Source: Streptomyces himalayensis subsp. himalayensis
GTDB lineage: Bacteria; Actinomycetota; Actinomycetes; Streptomycetales; Streptomycetaceae
Assembly (NCBI RefSeq): GCF_013778455.1
Contig: NZ_JACEHE010000034.1
Location: 1 to 64,000 of the forward strand
DNA length: 64,000 nucleotides
Direction: 5' to 3'
Positions 17,187 through 26,193 of this stretch are shown here, one piece after another. A program made the position numbers and the translations under genes. Below the pieces are notes generated by a model. It was given only the letters and a program-made list of their open reading frames with translations. It was not told where the DNA came from and did no database searches. Position 1 is the first letter of the stretch; the number at the start of each line of letters is the position of its first letter.

Positions 17187-18458
17187 CTACTGCCCGATGG
17201 CGGTCTTGATGTTCTTCACCGCGGTGTCCCACGCCTTCGCGGGGTCGCCTTTGCCCTGCTCGACGTCGGTGAGGGCGTTCAGGAACTCCTGCCCGATGAT
17301 CGCGCTGTCCGGCCCGATGTAGAAGGGCTCAAGGCCGAGCAGCGACTTGGTGTAGATCTGACCCGTCGGAGCTCCGGAGAAGAACTCGTCCTTCATCGAC
17401 GTCAGGCGCGCGTCCTCGTAGACGGAGGGAGTGGTCGGCAGGGAGCCCGAGTCGAGGAAGTGCTGGAGCTGTCCCTTCGGGGACTGGGTCGCCTTGATGT
17501 AGTTCCAGGCGGCCTTGGGGTTCTTGGCGTTACGCGGGATCGCCAGATAGCTGCCGCCCCAGTTGCCGTTGCCGCCGGGGATCGTCGCGATGTCCCACTT
17601 GCCCTTCGTGCCCGGTGCGGTGGTACGTATCGAGTTGAGCATCCAGGAGGGTGCCGCGACGACGGCGTACTTGCCCCGTGCCATGCCTGCGCTCCAACCG
17701 TTGGAGAAGGAGCTCTGCTTGGCCGTGATGCCCGCCTCGATGGCCTTCAGCGTCGTGTCGAACGCCTCCTTGACCTGCGGGTTCTTGGCGTAGATGGGGC
17801 TGTGGTCGTCGTTGTCGTAGTACTTCTCGGAAACCTGGTTGACCGCCTGGTAGAAGACGCTCGTCGGCGCGTTGTCGACGAACGGCTTTCCCGTGGCCTT
17901 GGTGTACTTCTTGCCGGTCTCGATGAACGCGTCCCAGTCGGGCCAGAGCTTGCTGACGGCCTCGCGGTCGGTGGGCAGGCCGGCTTCGGCGAACAGATCC
18001 TTGCGGTAGGCGACGGCCATGCCGCCGACGTCGGTCGGGACACCGATGATCTGGCCGTCCTCGGTGGTGCTCTGGCTCATCACCCAGTCCAGGTAGTCGC
18101 CCTTGACCTTGTCGGCTCCGAACTCCCGCAGGTCGTGGAAGTTCTGCGGTTGCTGGACGAACTTGGGCAGGTCGTCGCCCTGGATCAGGACGAGATCCGG
18201 GACCTTGCCTCCGGCCAGCGCCGTGGTCAGCGCCTGGGCGGTCTCCGTCGAGGAACCCACCTCCGTCAGCTTCACGCGGACGTCCGGATGCTCCTTGCGG
18301 TACTCCTGGACGGCCGCCTTCTGGTCGATGCCGGTGAAGGACCAGAACTCGAAGGACTTGTCGTCGCCCGCGGCGGTGGTGGGGCCGCCGGAGCAGCCGG
18401 CGGCGGCGAGCGTGAGGGCCACGGCGAGCGCGACGGGTGCGGCGAAACGGAACTTCAC
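17187..18458 (-). CDS. Sugar-binding lipoprotein of the ABC importer
   Basis: This 423-residue family-1 extracellular solute-binding protein has a GTG start 10 bases after a strong GGGAGGAA site; the in-frame TTG at 18476 overlaps that site and is less likely. The lipoprotein signal is KFRFAAPVALAVALTLAAAG followed by the lipidated Cys. The mature protein begins with an acidic linker and the fold typical of oligosaccharide binders (KSFEFWSFTGIDQKAAVQEY; GVPTDVGGMAVAYRKDLFAE; GNWGGSYLAIPRNAKNPKAA). It opens the operon with the two permeases. The nearby GH62 gene and a shared upstream motif suggest arabinoxylan-derived oligosaccharides as ligand; this is inference. Confidence 0.9.
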   Translation of the reverse strand: MKFRFAAPVALAVALTLAAAGCSGGPTTAAGDDKSFEFWSFTGIDQKAAVQEYRKEHPDVRVKLTEVGSSTETAQALTTALAGGKVPDLVLIQGDDLPKFVQQPQNFHDLREFGADKVKGDYLDWVMSQSTTEDGQIIGVPTDVGGMAVAYRKDLFAEAGLPTDREAVSKLWPDWDAFIETGKKYTKATGKPFVDNAPTSVFYQAVNQVSEKYYDNDDHSPIYAKNPQVKEAFDTTLKAIEAGITAKQSSFSNGWSAGMARGKYAVVAAPSWMLNSIRTTAPGTKGKWDIATIPGGNGNWGGSYLAIPRNAKNPKAAWNYIKATQSPKGQLQHFLDSGSLPTTPSVYEDARLTSMKDEFFSGAPTGQIYTKSLLGLEPFYIGPDSAIIGQEFLNALTDVEQGKGDPAKAWDTAVKNIKTAIGQ

Positions 18459-18525
18459 GGCGATCTTTCCTCCCAAGGGGGACGGTCAGGGTCCGGCGGC
18501 GGGGCATCGGAGAAGCCGGTGTTCG

Positions 18526-18540
18526 TGGAAATTTTCGGTG
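18526..18540. promoter_or_regulatory. Putative sugar-regulator operator upstream of the ABC operon
   Basis: TGGAAATTTTCGGTG lies 67 bases before the solute-binding protein start. Fourteen of 15 bases match a copy upstream of the GH62 gene (19983-19997). Its core GAAAnTTTC is palindromic, as expected for a LacI-family operator. The regulator gene is not in the window's vicinity. Confidence 0.45.
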
Positions 18541-18647
18541 ACGCGTCGAAAAGTGAAGTGCCTGCGCCCTAGGCGTGGTTCTGTCGTCTGCCAGAGGGTG
18601 GGCAGGCGGCCGGCGCCGTGGTTGCGACGCCGGCCGTGACGATCCGC

Positions 18648-19829
18648 TCAGTCCCTCCCGTATGCGGTCGTCTCCGTCAACAGCCCGAGCTTCCAGGGGA
18701 GTTGGTTGTAGTCCCCGCTCGCGGACGGGTCCATGCCCTGGTACAGGTACCGGAGCCGGCCCGGGTCGATCTCCATGGTCTGGTCGACGCCCGAGCGGAT
18801 CATCTCGCCGTGGCTGATGTCCTTGGTCCAGGCACCGTCGGGGAAGGTGACGTTGTTGGAGCGGGCGAACGGGTTGTCCTCGCTCGCGGCGAGCGGCGTC
18901 CACTTGCCGTCGATGCTGTCGGACGTCCAGGAGCGGAAGTAGCGGCGGCCGTCGCTGCCGATCGCCTCGACGAGCAGCAGGTAGTCGTCGGTGCCCTTGA
19001 TCTTGTAGACGTTGGCGGCCTCGAACAGGTCGAACTTGGAGTCCTGCAGGGCGATCTGGGTGTTTCCGAAGCCGTTCGGGAAGTCGGCCACGGTCGTCTC
19101 CGACCGGTACAGGTGACCGTTGTCGTCGGAGGAGAACAGATAGCACTTGGCGGTGTCGCAGGTGACCCAGAAGTCGAGCCAGAAGCCGTTGCCGATGTTC
19201 TCCTTGATGATGTCCGGCATCTCCTCCTGGAAGTTGCGCGGCGCTGACCAGGAATCGGGCTTGGTCGGGTCGTCAGTGGTGGAGAACGAAGGCAGACCGG
19301 TCTGGTAGACGAGGTACCACTTCTTCTGCGGGGCGAAGTAGAACACCTGCGGCGCGGCGCGGTAGCCGGGACCGATCGCCGACTGGTCGAGGTAGTAGTG
19401 CGGGGCGGAGTCGGCCTCGGACCAGTCCTCGAAACTGGTGTACATCAGGTTCCAGCCGCCGGAGCGGAGCGCCGTGGTCGCATAGACCAGCCACTTTCCG
19501 TTGTGGCGGACCACCGTCGGGTCCTTGACGGCGGCGATGTCGTGGGTGGCGTCGGACTTGGCGCTGATCAGCGGTCCACTGGAGGACCACTGGAAGGTGG
19601 ACGGAATGTGGTTCGCGGTCTCCGAGACGCCGCTGCCCGAGGGGTCGGCGGCCGCCGTGGAGGTGGCTCCGGCCGCGAGCCCGGCGAACGTCAGCGCCAT
19701 GGCGGCCAGTGCCGCGCGCCAGCGCCTGCCGGTGCGGGTGACCCGCCGCGACCGCGGCGGAGGTCCGGCGGCGGGCGAAGCGCTGTTCAGGAAGACGGAC
19801 TGGAGTCTGAAACGTCCCTCTGATCGCAT
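18648..19829 (-). CDS. Secreted GH62 alpha-L-arabinofuranosidase
   Basis: The 393-residue protein starts at ATG 5 bases after AGGAG. A long arginine-rich signal sequence (RRWRAALAAMALTFAGLAAG) leads to the GH62 five-bladed propeller: STFQWSSSGPLISAKSDATH, DIAAVKDPTVV with the presumed catalytic base Asp, MYTSFEDWSEADSAPHYYLD, GNGFWLDFWVTCDTAKCYLF, SKFDLFEAANVYKIKGTDDY with the presumed acid Glu, and ISHGEMIRSGVDQTMEIDPG. No carbohydrate-binding module is attached, so this is the single-domain form. GH62 enzymes remove arabinose side chains from arabinoxylan outside the cell. It is separated from the ABC importer by 189 bases and shares its operator motif. Confidence 0.93.
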   Translation of the reverse strand: MRSEGRFRLQSVFLNSASPAAGPPPRSRRVTRTGRRWRAALAAMALTFAGLAAGATSTAAADPSGSGVSETANHIPSTFQWSSSGPLISAKSDATHDIAAVKDPTVVRHNGKWLVYATTALRSGGWNLMYTSFEDWSEADSAPHYYLDQSAIGPGYRAAPQVFYFAPQKKWYLVYQTGLPSFSTTDDPTKPDSWSAPRNFQEEMPDIIKENIGNGFWLDFWVTCDTAKCYLFSSDDNGHLYRSETTVADFPNGFGNTQIALQDSKFDLFEAANVYKIKGTDDYLLLVEAIGSDGRRYFRSWTSDSIDGKWTPLAASEDNPFARSNNVTFPDGAWTKDISHGEMIRSGVDQTMEIDPGRLRYLYQGMDPSASGDYNQLPWKLGLLTETTAYGRD

Positions 19830-19869
19830 TGCGGCTCCTGCATGGATCGTCGAGTTCTAGATCATCAAA

Positions 19870-19887
19870 CGTTCGACATTCCGAACG
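19870..19887. promoter_or_regulatory. Inverted repeat upstream of GH62
   Basis: CGTTCG and CGAACG flank a 6-base spacer, giving a perfect dyad 41 bases before the GH62 start codon. It may be a second regulator site or overlap the promoter. No copy was noticed upstream of the ABC operon. Confidence 0.3.
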
Positions 19888-19982
19888 CCGTTCAAACGAG
19901 CGGATGGAAAACGGGCTGGGCGAGTTAGAACGTCACTGCTTCATTCCAGGCTGGACACCGCCGCAACGTACCGACGGCTGCC

Positions 19983-19997
19983 TGGAAACTTTCGGTG
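19983..19997. promoter_or_regulatory. Putative sugar-regulator operator upstream of GH62
   Basis: TGGAAACTTTCGGTG, differing at one base from the copy before the ABC operon (18526-18540), lies about 150 bases before the GH62 start. The GAAAnTTTC core is palindromic. The shared site links the enzyme and importer into one regulon by inference. Confidence 0.45.
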
Positions 19998-20071
19998 TAT
20001 TTTCCGATCGTTACGGGCCGGGACTCTAGGTACGGCCCTGATCAGCGTCAAGACATCGCGCACGAAGTGGC

Positions 20072-20107
20072 GCGAGCCTTCGGCGAGTTGTTTCGCCGAA
20101 GGCTCGC
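20072..20107 (-). terminator. Strong hairpin terminator
   Basis: A 14-bp perfect stem (GCGAGCCTTCGGCG with its complement at 20094-20107) and an 8-base loop lie 25 bases past the stop codon of the reverse-strand flavoprotein remnant, so it probably was that gene's terminator. It also insulates the GH62 promoter region. Confidence 0.65.
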
Positions 20108-20132
20108 AGAACAAGCGGTGAGTGGCACCGCT

Positions 20133-20425
20133 TCAGGTGCCCGTGTCTTCCCGCGCCATCGGAGGCTCGGCGGGCGTCGCCTGCACAGGACCGAGCAGCA
20201 CGGCCCGCACTACCTTCGGGGCGAACAGTGCGGTGACCGGTGCCGTGAGCGTCAGTACGGAACGGAAGGCGCGGCCCACCACGGGGTCGCCCGGGTAGCG
20301 TTCCTGGACGCGGCGCAGATACCAGCCGACGGGCCGGTCCATGGCCCGGGTGATGACCGCGTCCCCGGTCGCCCTGGGCATCGCCTTGTCCACCCCGGTC
20401 GAGATGTCCCAGGCCTGGCGTGAGG
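20133..20425 (-). pseudogene. C-terminal remnant of an FAD-dependent monooxygenase
   Basis: The final ~97 codons read WDISTGVDKAMPRATGDAVI, RAMDRPVGWYLRRVQERYPG and DPVVGRAFRSVLTLTAPVTA, ending ...PEPPMAREDTGT-like at a TGA at 20133. This is the tail typical of large FAD-binding hydroxylases (2-polyprenyl-6-methoxyphenol-hydroxylase-like), after the active-site domain. The flavin-binding N-terminal two thirds are missing; sequence upstream belongs to an IS110 remnant. Confidence 0.5.
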
Positions 20426-20439
20426 GGCCAGGAGCGCCC

Positions 20440-20765
20440 GCTGCACGCGACGGGTCGTCGGCGCCCGATGCCGGTCCGTCAGCGCGTCGCGCAGGGCGAC
20501 CGCGCTGATCGCGGCGATGACCACAATGTATAGACGCGCGATCTCCGCGGGGCCGCTTCCCGCTTTCGTCGGCGCATGCGCACGGCCACTGAGCACGGCG
20601 CGGGCAGCAATCAGCATCGCCCCGGTCTGACTTAGCAAGTCGGCGGCGAGCCGCATGCCCAGGTCCTGGTGCCTCAAAGACCTCGATGCCTTGCGACAGC
20701 AGATATCGGGACAGGGCCGCTCCGTAATTTCCCGAAGACTCCACTCCGGCACGCTGAACGGCACC
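20440..20765 (-). pseudogene. IS110-family transposase N-terminal remnant
   Basis: Reading from 20765 leftwards, GVESSGNYGAALSRYLLSQG is the IS110 RuvC-like segment after the second acidic residue. A frameshift follows, with RRRLAKSDRGDAD in one frame and AARAVLSGRAHAPTKAGSG then EIARLY in another: the conserved K-S-D-x-x-D-A-x-x-A-A-R region of DEDD transposases. Both the extreme N-terminus and the C-terminal Ser-containing domain are absent. It abuts the flavoprotein remnant. Confidence 0.65.
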
Positions 20766-20957
20766 CAACTGAGAGGTCGTCTCATGTGGTGTGATGTTCG
20801 TGTGGCTGAGCCGAAGCACGATAGGTGTCACACAGGCGGGCTTGCTGTCACCGTGGCCCAGTCTGCGTGCGTTGGACTTGACCAGCTGAGCACCGACGCC
20901 AACGACGCCGATTGAGGGGGCAGGGGACTGTCGGTGGCTGGTGGCAGGATCACCGGC

Positions 20958-22031
20958 ATGGTCTTTGTACGTACGACTCCGCCGCGGCCTGTAGATGTGA
21001 CCGCGGTCTTTCCTGAGCTGGCTTCTTTGGCGCGTCCTGCGATTCGGCTGCATCCCCGCCCGGGGGCGCCTTCGGTCAGGGAGAGCTCGGTCGGGGGGCC
21101 GTTGCTGTGGCCGGCCGAGGAGCCGTGGCCGCACTGCGAAAGCTCGCACCTGCACCGTGACAGTGGGTTCCGCCAGTCGCCGGCCATAGTGCGGCTTGAG
21201 AGACGCATGCAGGCCCGGTGGCACCCTGATTCCGGTGATTTCGAGCTGACGCCCGAGGAGGAGGCGCTCAAGGAACGGAGCACCGCGAGGCTCGCGGAGC
21301 GACTCGACGCCAGCCCTCCGTGGCCTGCGGACTGCCCGGTCCCCATGCTGCCCGTGGCTCAGCTGTATCTGCGCGACATACCCCTGTTGCGGCCGCCCGG
21401 CCAGGCCGATCTGCTCCAGATTCTCTGGTGCCCCTACGACCACGAACCGGATTACAAGCCGTCGACCGCGCTGTTCTGGCGGTCCGCCGCCGCGGTCGTC
21501 GACATCCTCGCCACACCGCCGGAACCGTACGAGGCGAACTATCCGGGCTATGTGCCGGAGCCGTGCGTGCTGGCACCAGAAGCGATCACCGAGTACCCCG
21601 ACAGCCTCGATCTGAGCTCGGAGATGCGGCTGATGGTGGAGGACCGGAGCAGATGGCAGGCAGCCGGCGTCGGCGTGGACAGCGCCTACGGGGACTATCC
21701 GCGGGACTTCTATGACTGCGAGTTGGCTGACGCTCCCGGCTGGAAGGTCGGCGGCTGGCCCCCGTGGGGTCGCACCGACCCGTATCGCCGATACTGCACT
21801 GTCTGCGATGTGCAGATGGTCCCGCTGCTGACCATCGCTTCCTTCGAATGGGACGGTGGTGAGGGACGCAGCTGGGCGCCGTGCGAAGACCAGGCCGCCG
21901 CCTACGCCGCCCATTACGCTGGCCAAGACCCCTCGCAGCCGACTGCGGTCGAAGTGGGCAGCACCGACAACATGCAGCTCTACGTCTGCCCGACCTCCCC
22001 CGAGCATCCGCACACCGACCTGATCCAATGA
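20958..22031 (+). CDS. Conserved hypothetical protein with putative zinc-site cysteines
   Basis: The 357-residue protein starts at ATG 20958, 8 bases after AGGA (a GTG at 20934 is the alternative). It opens RTTPPRPVDVTAVFPELASL, followed by VGGPLLWPAEEPWPHCE, a DUF1963/YwqG-like beginning, and continues LYLRDIPLLRPPGQADLLQI and LWCPYDHE. Two C-terminal stretches, CTVCDVQMVPLLTIASFEWD and YVCPTSPEHPHTDLIQ, resemble those of proteins reporting peptide or zinc binding. It has no signal peptide or membrane helix, so it is cytoplasmic. The function is unknown. It is intact although flanked on both sides by IS110 remnants. Confidence 0.7.
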   Translation: MVFVRTTPPRPVDVTAVFPELASLARPAIRLHPRPGAPSVRESSVGGPLLWPAEEPWPHCESSHLHRDSGFRQSPAIVRLERRMQARWHPDSGDFELTPEEEALKERSTARLAERLDASPPWPADCPVPMLPVAQLYLRDIPLLRPPGQADLLQILWCPYDHEPDYKPSTALFWRSAAAVVDILATPPEPYEANYPGYVPEPCVLAPEAITEYPDSLDLSSEMRLMVEDRSRWQAAGVGVDSAYGDYPRDFYDCELADAPGWKVGGWPPWGRTDPYRRYCTVCDVQMVPLLTIASFEWDGGEGRSWAPCEDQAAAYAAHYAGQDPSQPTAVEVGSTDNMQLYVCPTSPEHPHTDLIQ

Positions 22032-22193
22032 GCCATCGGGCCCGTCACACACCCTCCGTAGCCGGTGACATGAATGCTGCCGCATGAGGGTGTGTGACAG
22101 GCTGCTTGCCTCGCTTGTGCCGACCAGACAGCTTCGACCGATCCCACTCACCACGTCATCCGGCTACGCCGGTGACGATTACTAATCTTTTTC

Positions 22194-22745
22194 TCAAGCG
22201 ACTGCTGTGACGGGTGGTGCCGCCCCGTAGCACCGTCCGTCACGGAGCAGTGCCCACAGCACGTTGACTCGGCGTCGGGCGAGCGCGAGCACTGCCTGGG
22301 TATCCCGTTTACCCTCAGCGCGTTTGCGGTCGTAAAAGCGGCGCGACTCGTCACAGCAGCGGATGCTGATCAACGCCGAGGTGTAGAAGACGCGTTGGAG
22401 TCCTCTGCTGTATCGCTTGGGCCGGTGCAGGTTGCCGCTGATCCGGCCGGAGTCACGTGGGGCCGGGGCCACGCCGGCGAAGCCCGCCAGGCGGTCGGAG
22501 GTGCCAAATATGGTCTTGTCTCCGCCTGTGGAGGCGAGGAACTCGGCACCGAGCAGCGGCCCGATGCCGGGCATACTTGTGATCACCTTCGCGTCCCCGT
22601 GTTCGCGAAACCGGGCCTCGATGAGCTTGTCGCTGTCGGCGATCTGCCCGTTGAGGCGCATCACCTCCTTCGCCAGGGTGTGCACCAGCTGCGCTGTCGG
22701 CTTCTCCCCGAACACGCTGGTCTGCTGGCGCTCAGCAGCCTCCAC
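22194..22745 (-). pseudogene. IS110-family transposase C-terminal half
   Basis: The 183-codon frame contains the IS110/IS116/IS902 C-terminal domain: VITSMPGIGPLLGAEFLAST with the helix-hairpin-helix-like GIGP, DRLAGFAGVAPAPRDSGRIS carrying the conserved Ser region, and FYTSALISIRCCDESRRFYD, ending VNVLWALLRDGRCYG. The N-terminal DEDD nuclease half is missing; just upstream, sequence turns into an IS1380-type fragment on the opposite strand. It cannot be the missing half of the 20440-20765 remnant in situ, because that N-terminal piece lies on the wrong side. Confidence 0.8.
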
Positions 22746-22749
22746 CGGC

Positions 22750-23030
22750 TGACGCTACTGCATCACCGCCACCAACACCCGTCACATGTGGGGCATCGCC
22801 GGCTCGGGCCACAGCCAGTTCCTGGACGTACGGCACCGCTCGCACGCCGGGGTGGAGGACCGGGTCCGCACCAACAAAGCCATGGGACTGAACAATCTGC
22901 CGTCCGCCTCGTGGGAGGTATCAACCGCGGCTGGATGCTCGCCGCGAACCTCGCCGCCGATCTCGACGCCTGGGTCAGACCGCTGGCCCTGCCCGACATC
23001 GAGGTGAGCTTCCGCCGAGATGCGGAGTGA
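22750..23030 (+). pseudogene. IS1380-family transposase fragment
   Basis: One frame reads RHMWGIAGSGHSQFLDVRHR, then RTNKAMGLNNLPSASWEV; the next frame continues NRGWMLAANLAADLDAWVRP and LALPDIE. This ordered set (RxxxKxxGLxNLPSxxWxxNxxW, AANLAADLxAWxRLLxLxD) is the C-terminal part of IS1380 transposases. One frameshift near 22920 separates the parts, and no catalytic domain remains. Confidence 0.65.
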
Positions 23031-23073
23031 GTTGACAGAGGGTCAGATAGGACTCATGAGAGGAACATCGACC

Positions 23074-23970
23074 ATGACTGCCCCCAGGAAGTACTCGTTG
23101 GAGTTGCGCGAGCGTGCGGTGCGGATGTACCGGACCTCCGACCCGAAGCCGCAGATCGAGAAGCTCGCCGTCGACCTCGGCGTGCACCCCGAGGCGCCGC
23201 GCGGCTGGATCCGCCAGGCCGAGGCGGACGCCGGCGAACGCGACGACCGGCTGACCACCGACGAGCGAGCCGAGCTTGCCGCGCTGCGTAAGGAGAACGC
23301 CCAGCTCAAGCGGGCGAACGAGGTGCTGCGGACGGCCTCGGCTTTTTTTCGCGGCGCAGCTCGACCCGACCCGGCCCAGGTGACGGCGCTCGTTGACGAG
23401 CACCCCAACCTGGGGGTCGAGTGCGTACTCCGGGAACTGCACATCGCCTCCTCCACCTACTACCGCTGGCGTCGTGCCGAGCGCGAGCCGTGCGAGCGCG
23501 TGCGCCGGGACGTGGAACTCACCGAGCAGATCCAGCGGATCCACGCGGAGTCGGGCGGGATCTACGGCTCGCCGCGCGTGCATGCCGTCCTCCGGCGCGA
23601 GGGCGTCCGGGTGGGCCGCAAACGGGTCGAGCGCCTGATGCGCGAGGCCGAGATCTCGGGGATCAGCCCGCGGCGGGGCGGCTTCACGCGCCGCGATCCC
23701 ACGGCCACACTCGCCCCGAACCTGGTCGAGCGGGACTTCACCGCGCCCGCACCGAACCGGCTGTGGGTCACCGACCTGACGATGATTGCGACCGGTGAGA
23801 GGCCCTTGTGGCTGTCCGCGATCCGGGACGCGTTCTCACGTCGGGTGGTGGCCTGGGAGACCTCCGCCCGCGCGGACGCCGACCTGGTCCTCACCACGCT
23901 CGAATACGCGCTCGCCTCCCGAGAGGTCGAGCCCGGCACACTCGTGCACCACGCCGACCACGGCTGTCAG
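23074..23970 (+). pseudogene. IS3-family transposase, orfA-orfB fused and 3'-truncated
   Basis: OrfA begins at ATG 23074 (TAPRKYSLELRERAVRMYRT; HTH with VHPEAPRGWIRQAE; leucine zipper AALRKENAQLKRANEVLRTA). At its end a run of seven T (23342-23348) joins it in frame to OrfB (VTALVDEHPNLGVECVLREL, GIYGSPRVHAVLRREGVRVG, APAPNRLWVTDLTMIATG with the first catalytic Asp, and LVHHADHGCQ with the second). Most IS3 elements need a programmed -1 frameshift here, so this copy looks permanently fused. Coding homology stops at about 23970, before the catalytic Glu; seven bases further on is the stop codon of menC on the other strand. Confidence 0.8.
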
Positions 23971-23977
23971 CTCGGAC

Positions 23978-25030
23978 TCAACCGGTCGTCGCAACACCGG
24001 CTTCCTGGGCCGATAGTAGAACGCCGGGTCGTGGCGGCATCAGCGGCGCCCGCCCCAGTTCGTCCGCCACTCGGGCCAGGCGGTCGTGCCACCAAGCCGC
24101 CCGTCCTGGGTCCGCGAGCCGAAATTCATCGAGCAACGCCGGATCGGGCGCAGGCGGTGTGCGCGGCACCGGCAGGCAGCCGTCCACGGGCCGGAACGCG
24201 TCACCCGCGGGCACGGTGTCGCCGTCGAGCAGACCCACCGTCCCGAGCCCGCAGGCGAAGTCGAGTTCCGGCAGGGCTCCGGCGAGGGCGAGCTGGGCGG
24301 CGAGGCCGACGCTGGTCTCCAGCGCGGATGACACAACACAGGGCAGTCCGGCGGCCTCGGCGACCCGCAGGGCGCGGCGCACGCCGCCGAGCGGGGTGCA
24401 CTTGATCACCGCGATGTCGGCGGCACCGGCGACGGCCACCTTCAGCGGGTCGTCGGCCCGGCGGATGGACTCGTCGGCGGCGATCCGCACCTCGACCCTG
24501 CGGCGTACGGTGGCCAGCTCGTCGACAGTACGGCAAGGCTGTTCGACGTACTCCAGTCCGCCGGCGGCGCGGTCAATCCGTCTGATGCGGGTGACGGCAG
24601 TGTCGACGTCCCAGCGGCCGTTGGCGTCGACGCGGATGTTCCCGCCGGGTCCGAGGGCCGAGCGGACGGCTTCCACCCGGGCTAGGTCCTCGGCCAGTGA
24701 GTCCGGGTGGTCGGCCACCTTGACCTTCGCGGTACGGCATCCGGAGTGCGCGACGATCTCGAAGGCGCACTCCGGGGCAACCGCCGGTACCGTGGCGTTG
24801 ATCGGGATACGGTCCCGGACCGGTGCGGGCCAGCCGAGAGTGGTCTGCTCGACGGCGGTGCTCAGCCACGATGCCGCTTCATGATCGTCGTACTCCGTGA
24901 AGGGACAGAATTCGCCCCATCCGAGAGGGCCGTGCACAAGCATGCCTTCGCGGACAGTGATGCCTCGGAACGGGGTGCGCATCGGAATGGCGTAGACGTG
25001 TACGGCGGCGATGCGGGTGGCGTCGTTCAT
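23978..25030 (-). CDS. menC: o-Succinylbenzoate synthase
   Basis: A 350-residue enolase-superfamily enzyme that dehydrates SHCHC to o-succinylbenzoate in the menaquinone/naphthoquinone pathway. The N-terminal capping domain reads HVYAIPMRTPFRGITVREGM and GWGEFCPFTEYDD. The barrel holds TAKVKVADHPDSL (catalytic K-x-K Lys), IRVDANGRWDVDTAV (metal Asp), GLEYVEQPC (metal Glu), RIAADESIRR (metal Glu/Asp) and AVIKCTPLGGVRRAL (second catalytic Lys), so all catalytic residues are present. It is transcribed away from menD-menB-menE-menF, which points to a divergent arrangement around the 1.2-kb gap. Its 3' end abuts a truncated IS3. Confidence 0.9.
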   Translation of the reverse strand: MNDATRIAAVHVYAIPMRTPFRGITVREGMLVHGPLGWGEFCPFTEYDDHEAASWLSTAVEQTTLGWPAPVRDRIPINATVPAVAPECAFEIVAHSGCRTAKVKVADHPDSLAEDLARVEAVRSALGPGGNIRVDANGRWDVDTAVTRIRRIDRAAGGLEYVEQPCRTVDELATVRRRVEVRIAADESIRRADDPLKVAVAGAADIAVIKCTPLGGVRRALRVAEAAGLPCVVSSALETSVGLAAQLALAGALPELDFACGLGTVGLLDGDTVPAGDAFRPVDGCLPVPRTPPAPDPALLDEFRLADPGRAAWWHDRLARVADELGRAPLMPPRPGVLLSAQEAGVATTG

Positions 25031-26193
25031 CGGGTTGTGGTGGCCTCTCCTCGGCGCGTGGCGGGGATGTTTCTTCTGGTGCTGCGCCCCGGGCCAGGAG
25101 TACCCGGACTGTTGCGCAGGCCGGCGTCCGGCCCTTGTCCGGCCGCGATCCGCTCAGTTACTTCCGTACAACGCGCGACGCGCAATACCTCCGCTATATT
25201 CTCCTCGACCCATATTTTCAAGGAATAGATGTTCGGTATCAGGCTCTCGCCGAGCTTGGTGTCTACAGCTCCCAGAACCCTGGTCATCGGATGAAGGCGG
25301 CAGGACGGCCAGGACAGCGACCATGGCGCCTACTGCGCCTGTGACGGCCTGGATTGGGCTCGCGAGCGTGGGGCGGAAGTGCGCCGGCAAGACGGCGCTG
25401 AGTCCCACGATCGCCAACCAGGATCAGCACGAGTATGGACAGAGACATACGGGTGGGACCTGTACAGCGGGCCCCGCACCCATTAGGACTCCAATTCCGG
25501 TGCTCGAGTTGTGGCGTTGAACTGCGGCGTGGATAGTGGGCTTATTCAATTCAACAGGGCGGCAGCGGGAAAGTGCGAAATTCGCCTTGATGGGCGAACG
25601 CGTTGGAGGACACGTTCAAGCAGGCCGCCGAGTTGCGCCGGGCGGTCGGTGTGCCTGAGGCGGTGGCGCGGTACGACGGGCTACGGAGACCGGAGGTGGC
25701 CGACGAACTGGGGGCCGCCGAGGAAACCACCGACCGGTGGGAGGGCCGCGGGGACCAGGAGCGCCCGCGGGCGGCGACCGCTCAGGCCCGGCCGGTTGCT
25801 GGGCCGGAGCTGCACCGGACCGCCTTCATCCAGGTCCGTCGGCCCCTAGGCCGGGTCACGGGACACCCGACTGGGCCGACGCCGACTTCTTCGGTGCGCG
25901 CATGCCGCTGCACGGGACCCGGGCCAGAACTGGCCGCCAGGACCGCTGGTGTGGTCGGCAACAGACGGCGTTCCGTGCCGGCCTGGCTCGAACCCGGGGC
26001 CTACTGGGCCGTCCCCTCCGCAGGCAGCTCGGCAGTCAGGCGCCTCGGTGGCAAGCTCAACGCCCGCCGCTGCCGCCCGGCGTGTACGTCACCACTCCGT
26101 CCTCCGACGTCGTCGGCCATTGGCCTTGGGCCCGTTTCGACGACCACGACGCGCAGGCGGCGAGCACGGAGATCGGCCAGTGTCTGGAGACCA
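25031..26193. other. Intergenic stretch between menC and menD with decayed coding traces
   Basis: No intact gene is convincing in these 1.16 kb. On the reverse strand around 25310-25470 short hydrophobic pieces in two frames (MSLSILVLILVG; LASPIQAVTGAVGAMVAVLA) look like a broken membrane protein. On the forward strand LEDTFKQAAELRRAVGVPEA and RRPEVADELGAAEETTDRWE, in frame with menD from 25603, look like a short regulator or transposase remnant. The divergent promoters of menC and menD must lie here, but I could not place them. Confidence 0.4.

Noticed and set aside
20133..22154. Continuous 673-codon reverse frame spanning the flavoprotein and IS110 remnants
   Set aside because: Only its last ~97 codons and a short IS110 piece make sense; the part over 20958-22031 is antisense to a better forward gene.
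20440..22745. One IS110 element split by the hypothetical gene at 20958-22031
   Set aside because: The N-terminal piece lies downstream of the C-terminal piece in the reading direction, so they cannot be halves of one simply interrupted copy.
25603..26193. In-frame N-terminal extension of menD
   Set aside because: MenD homology starts after 26194, where a GGAG site precedes an ATG; the extension is arginine/proline-rich with no family counterpart.
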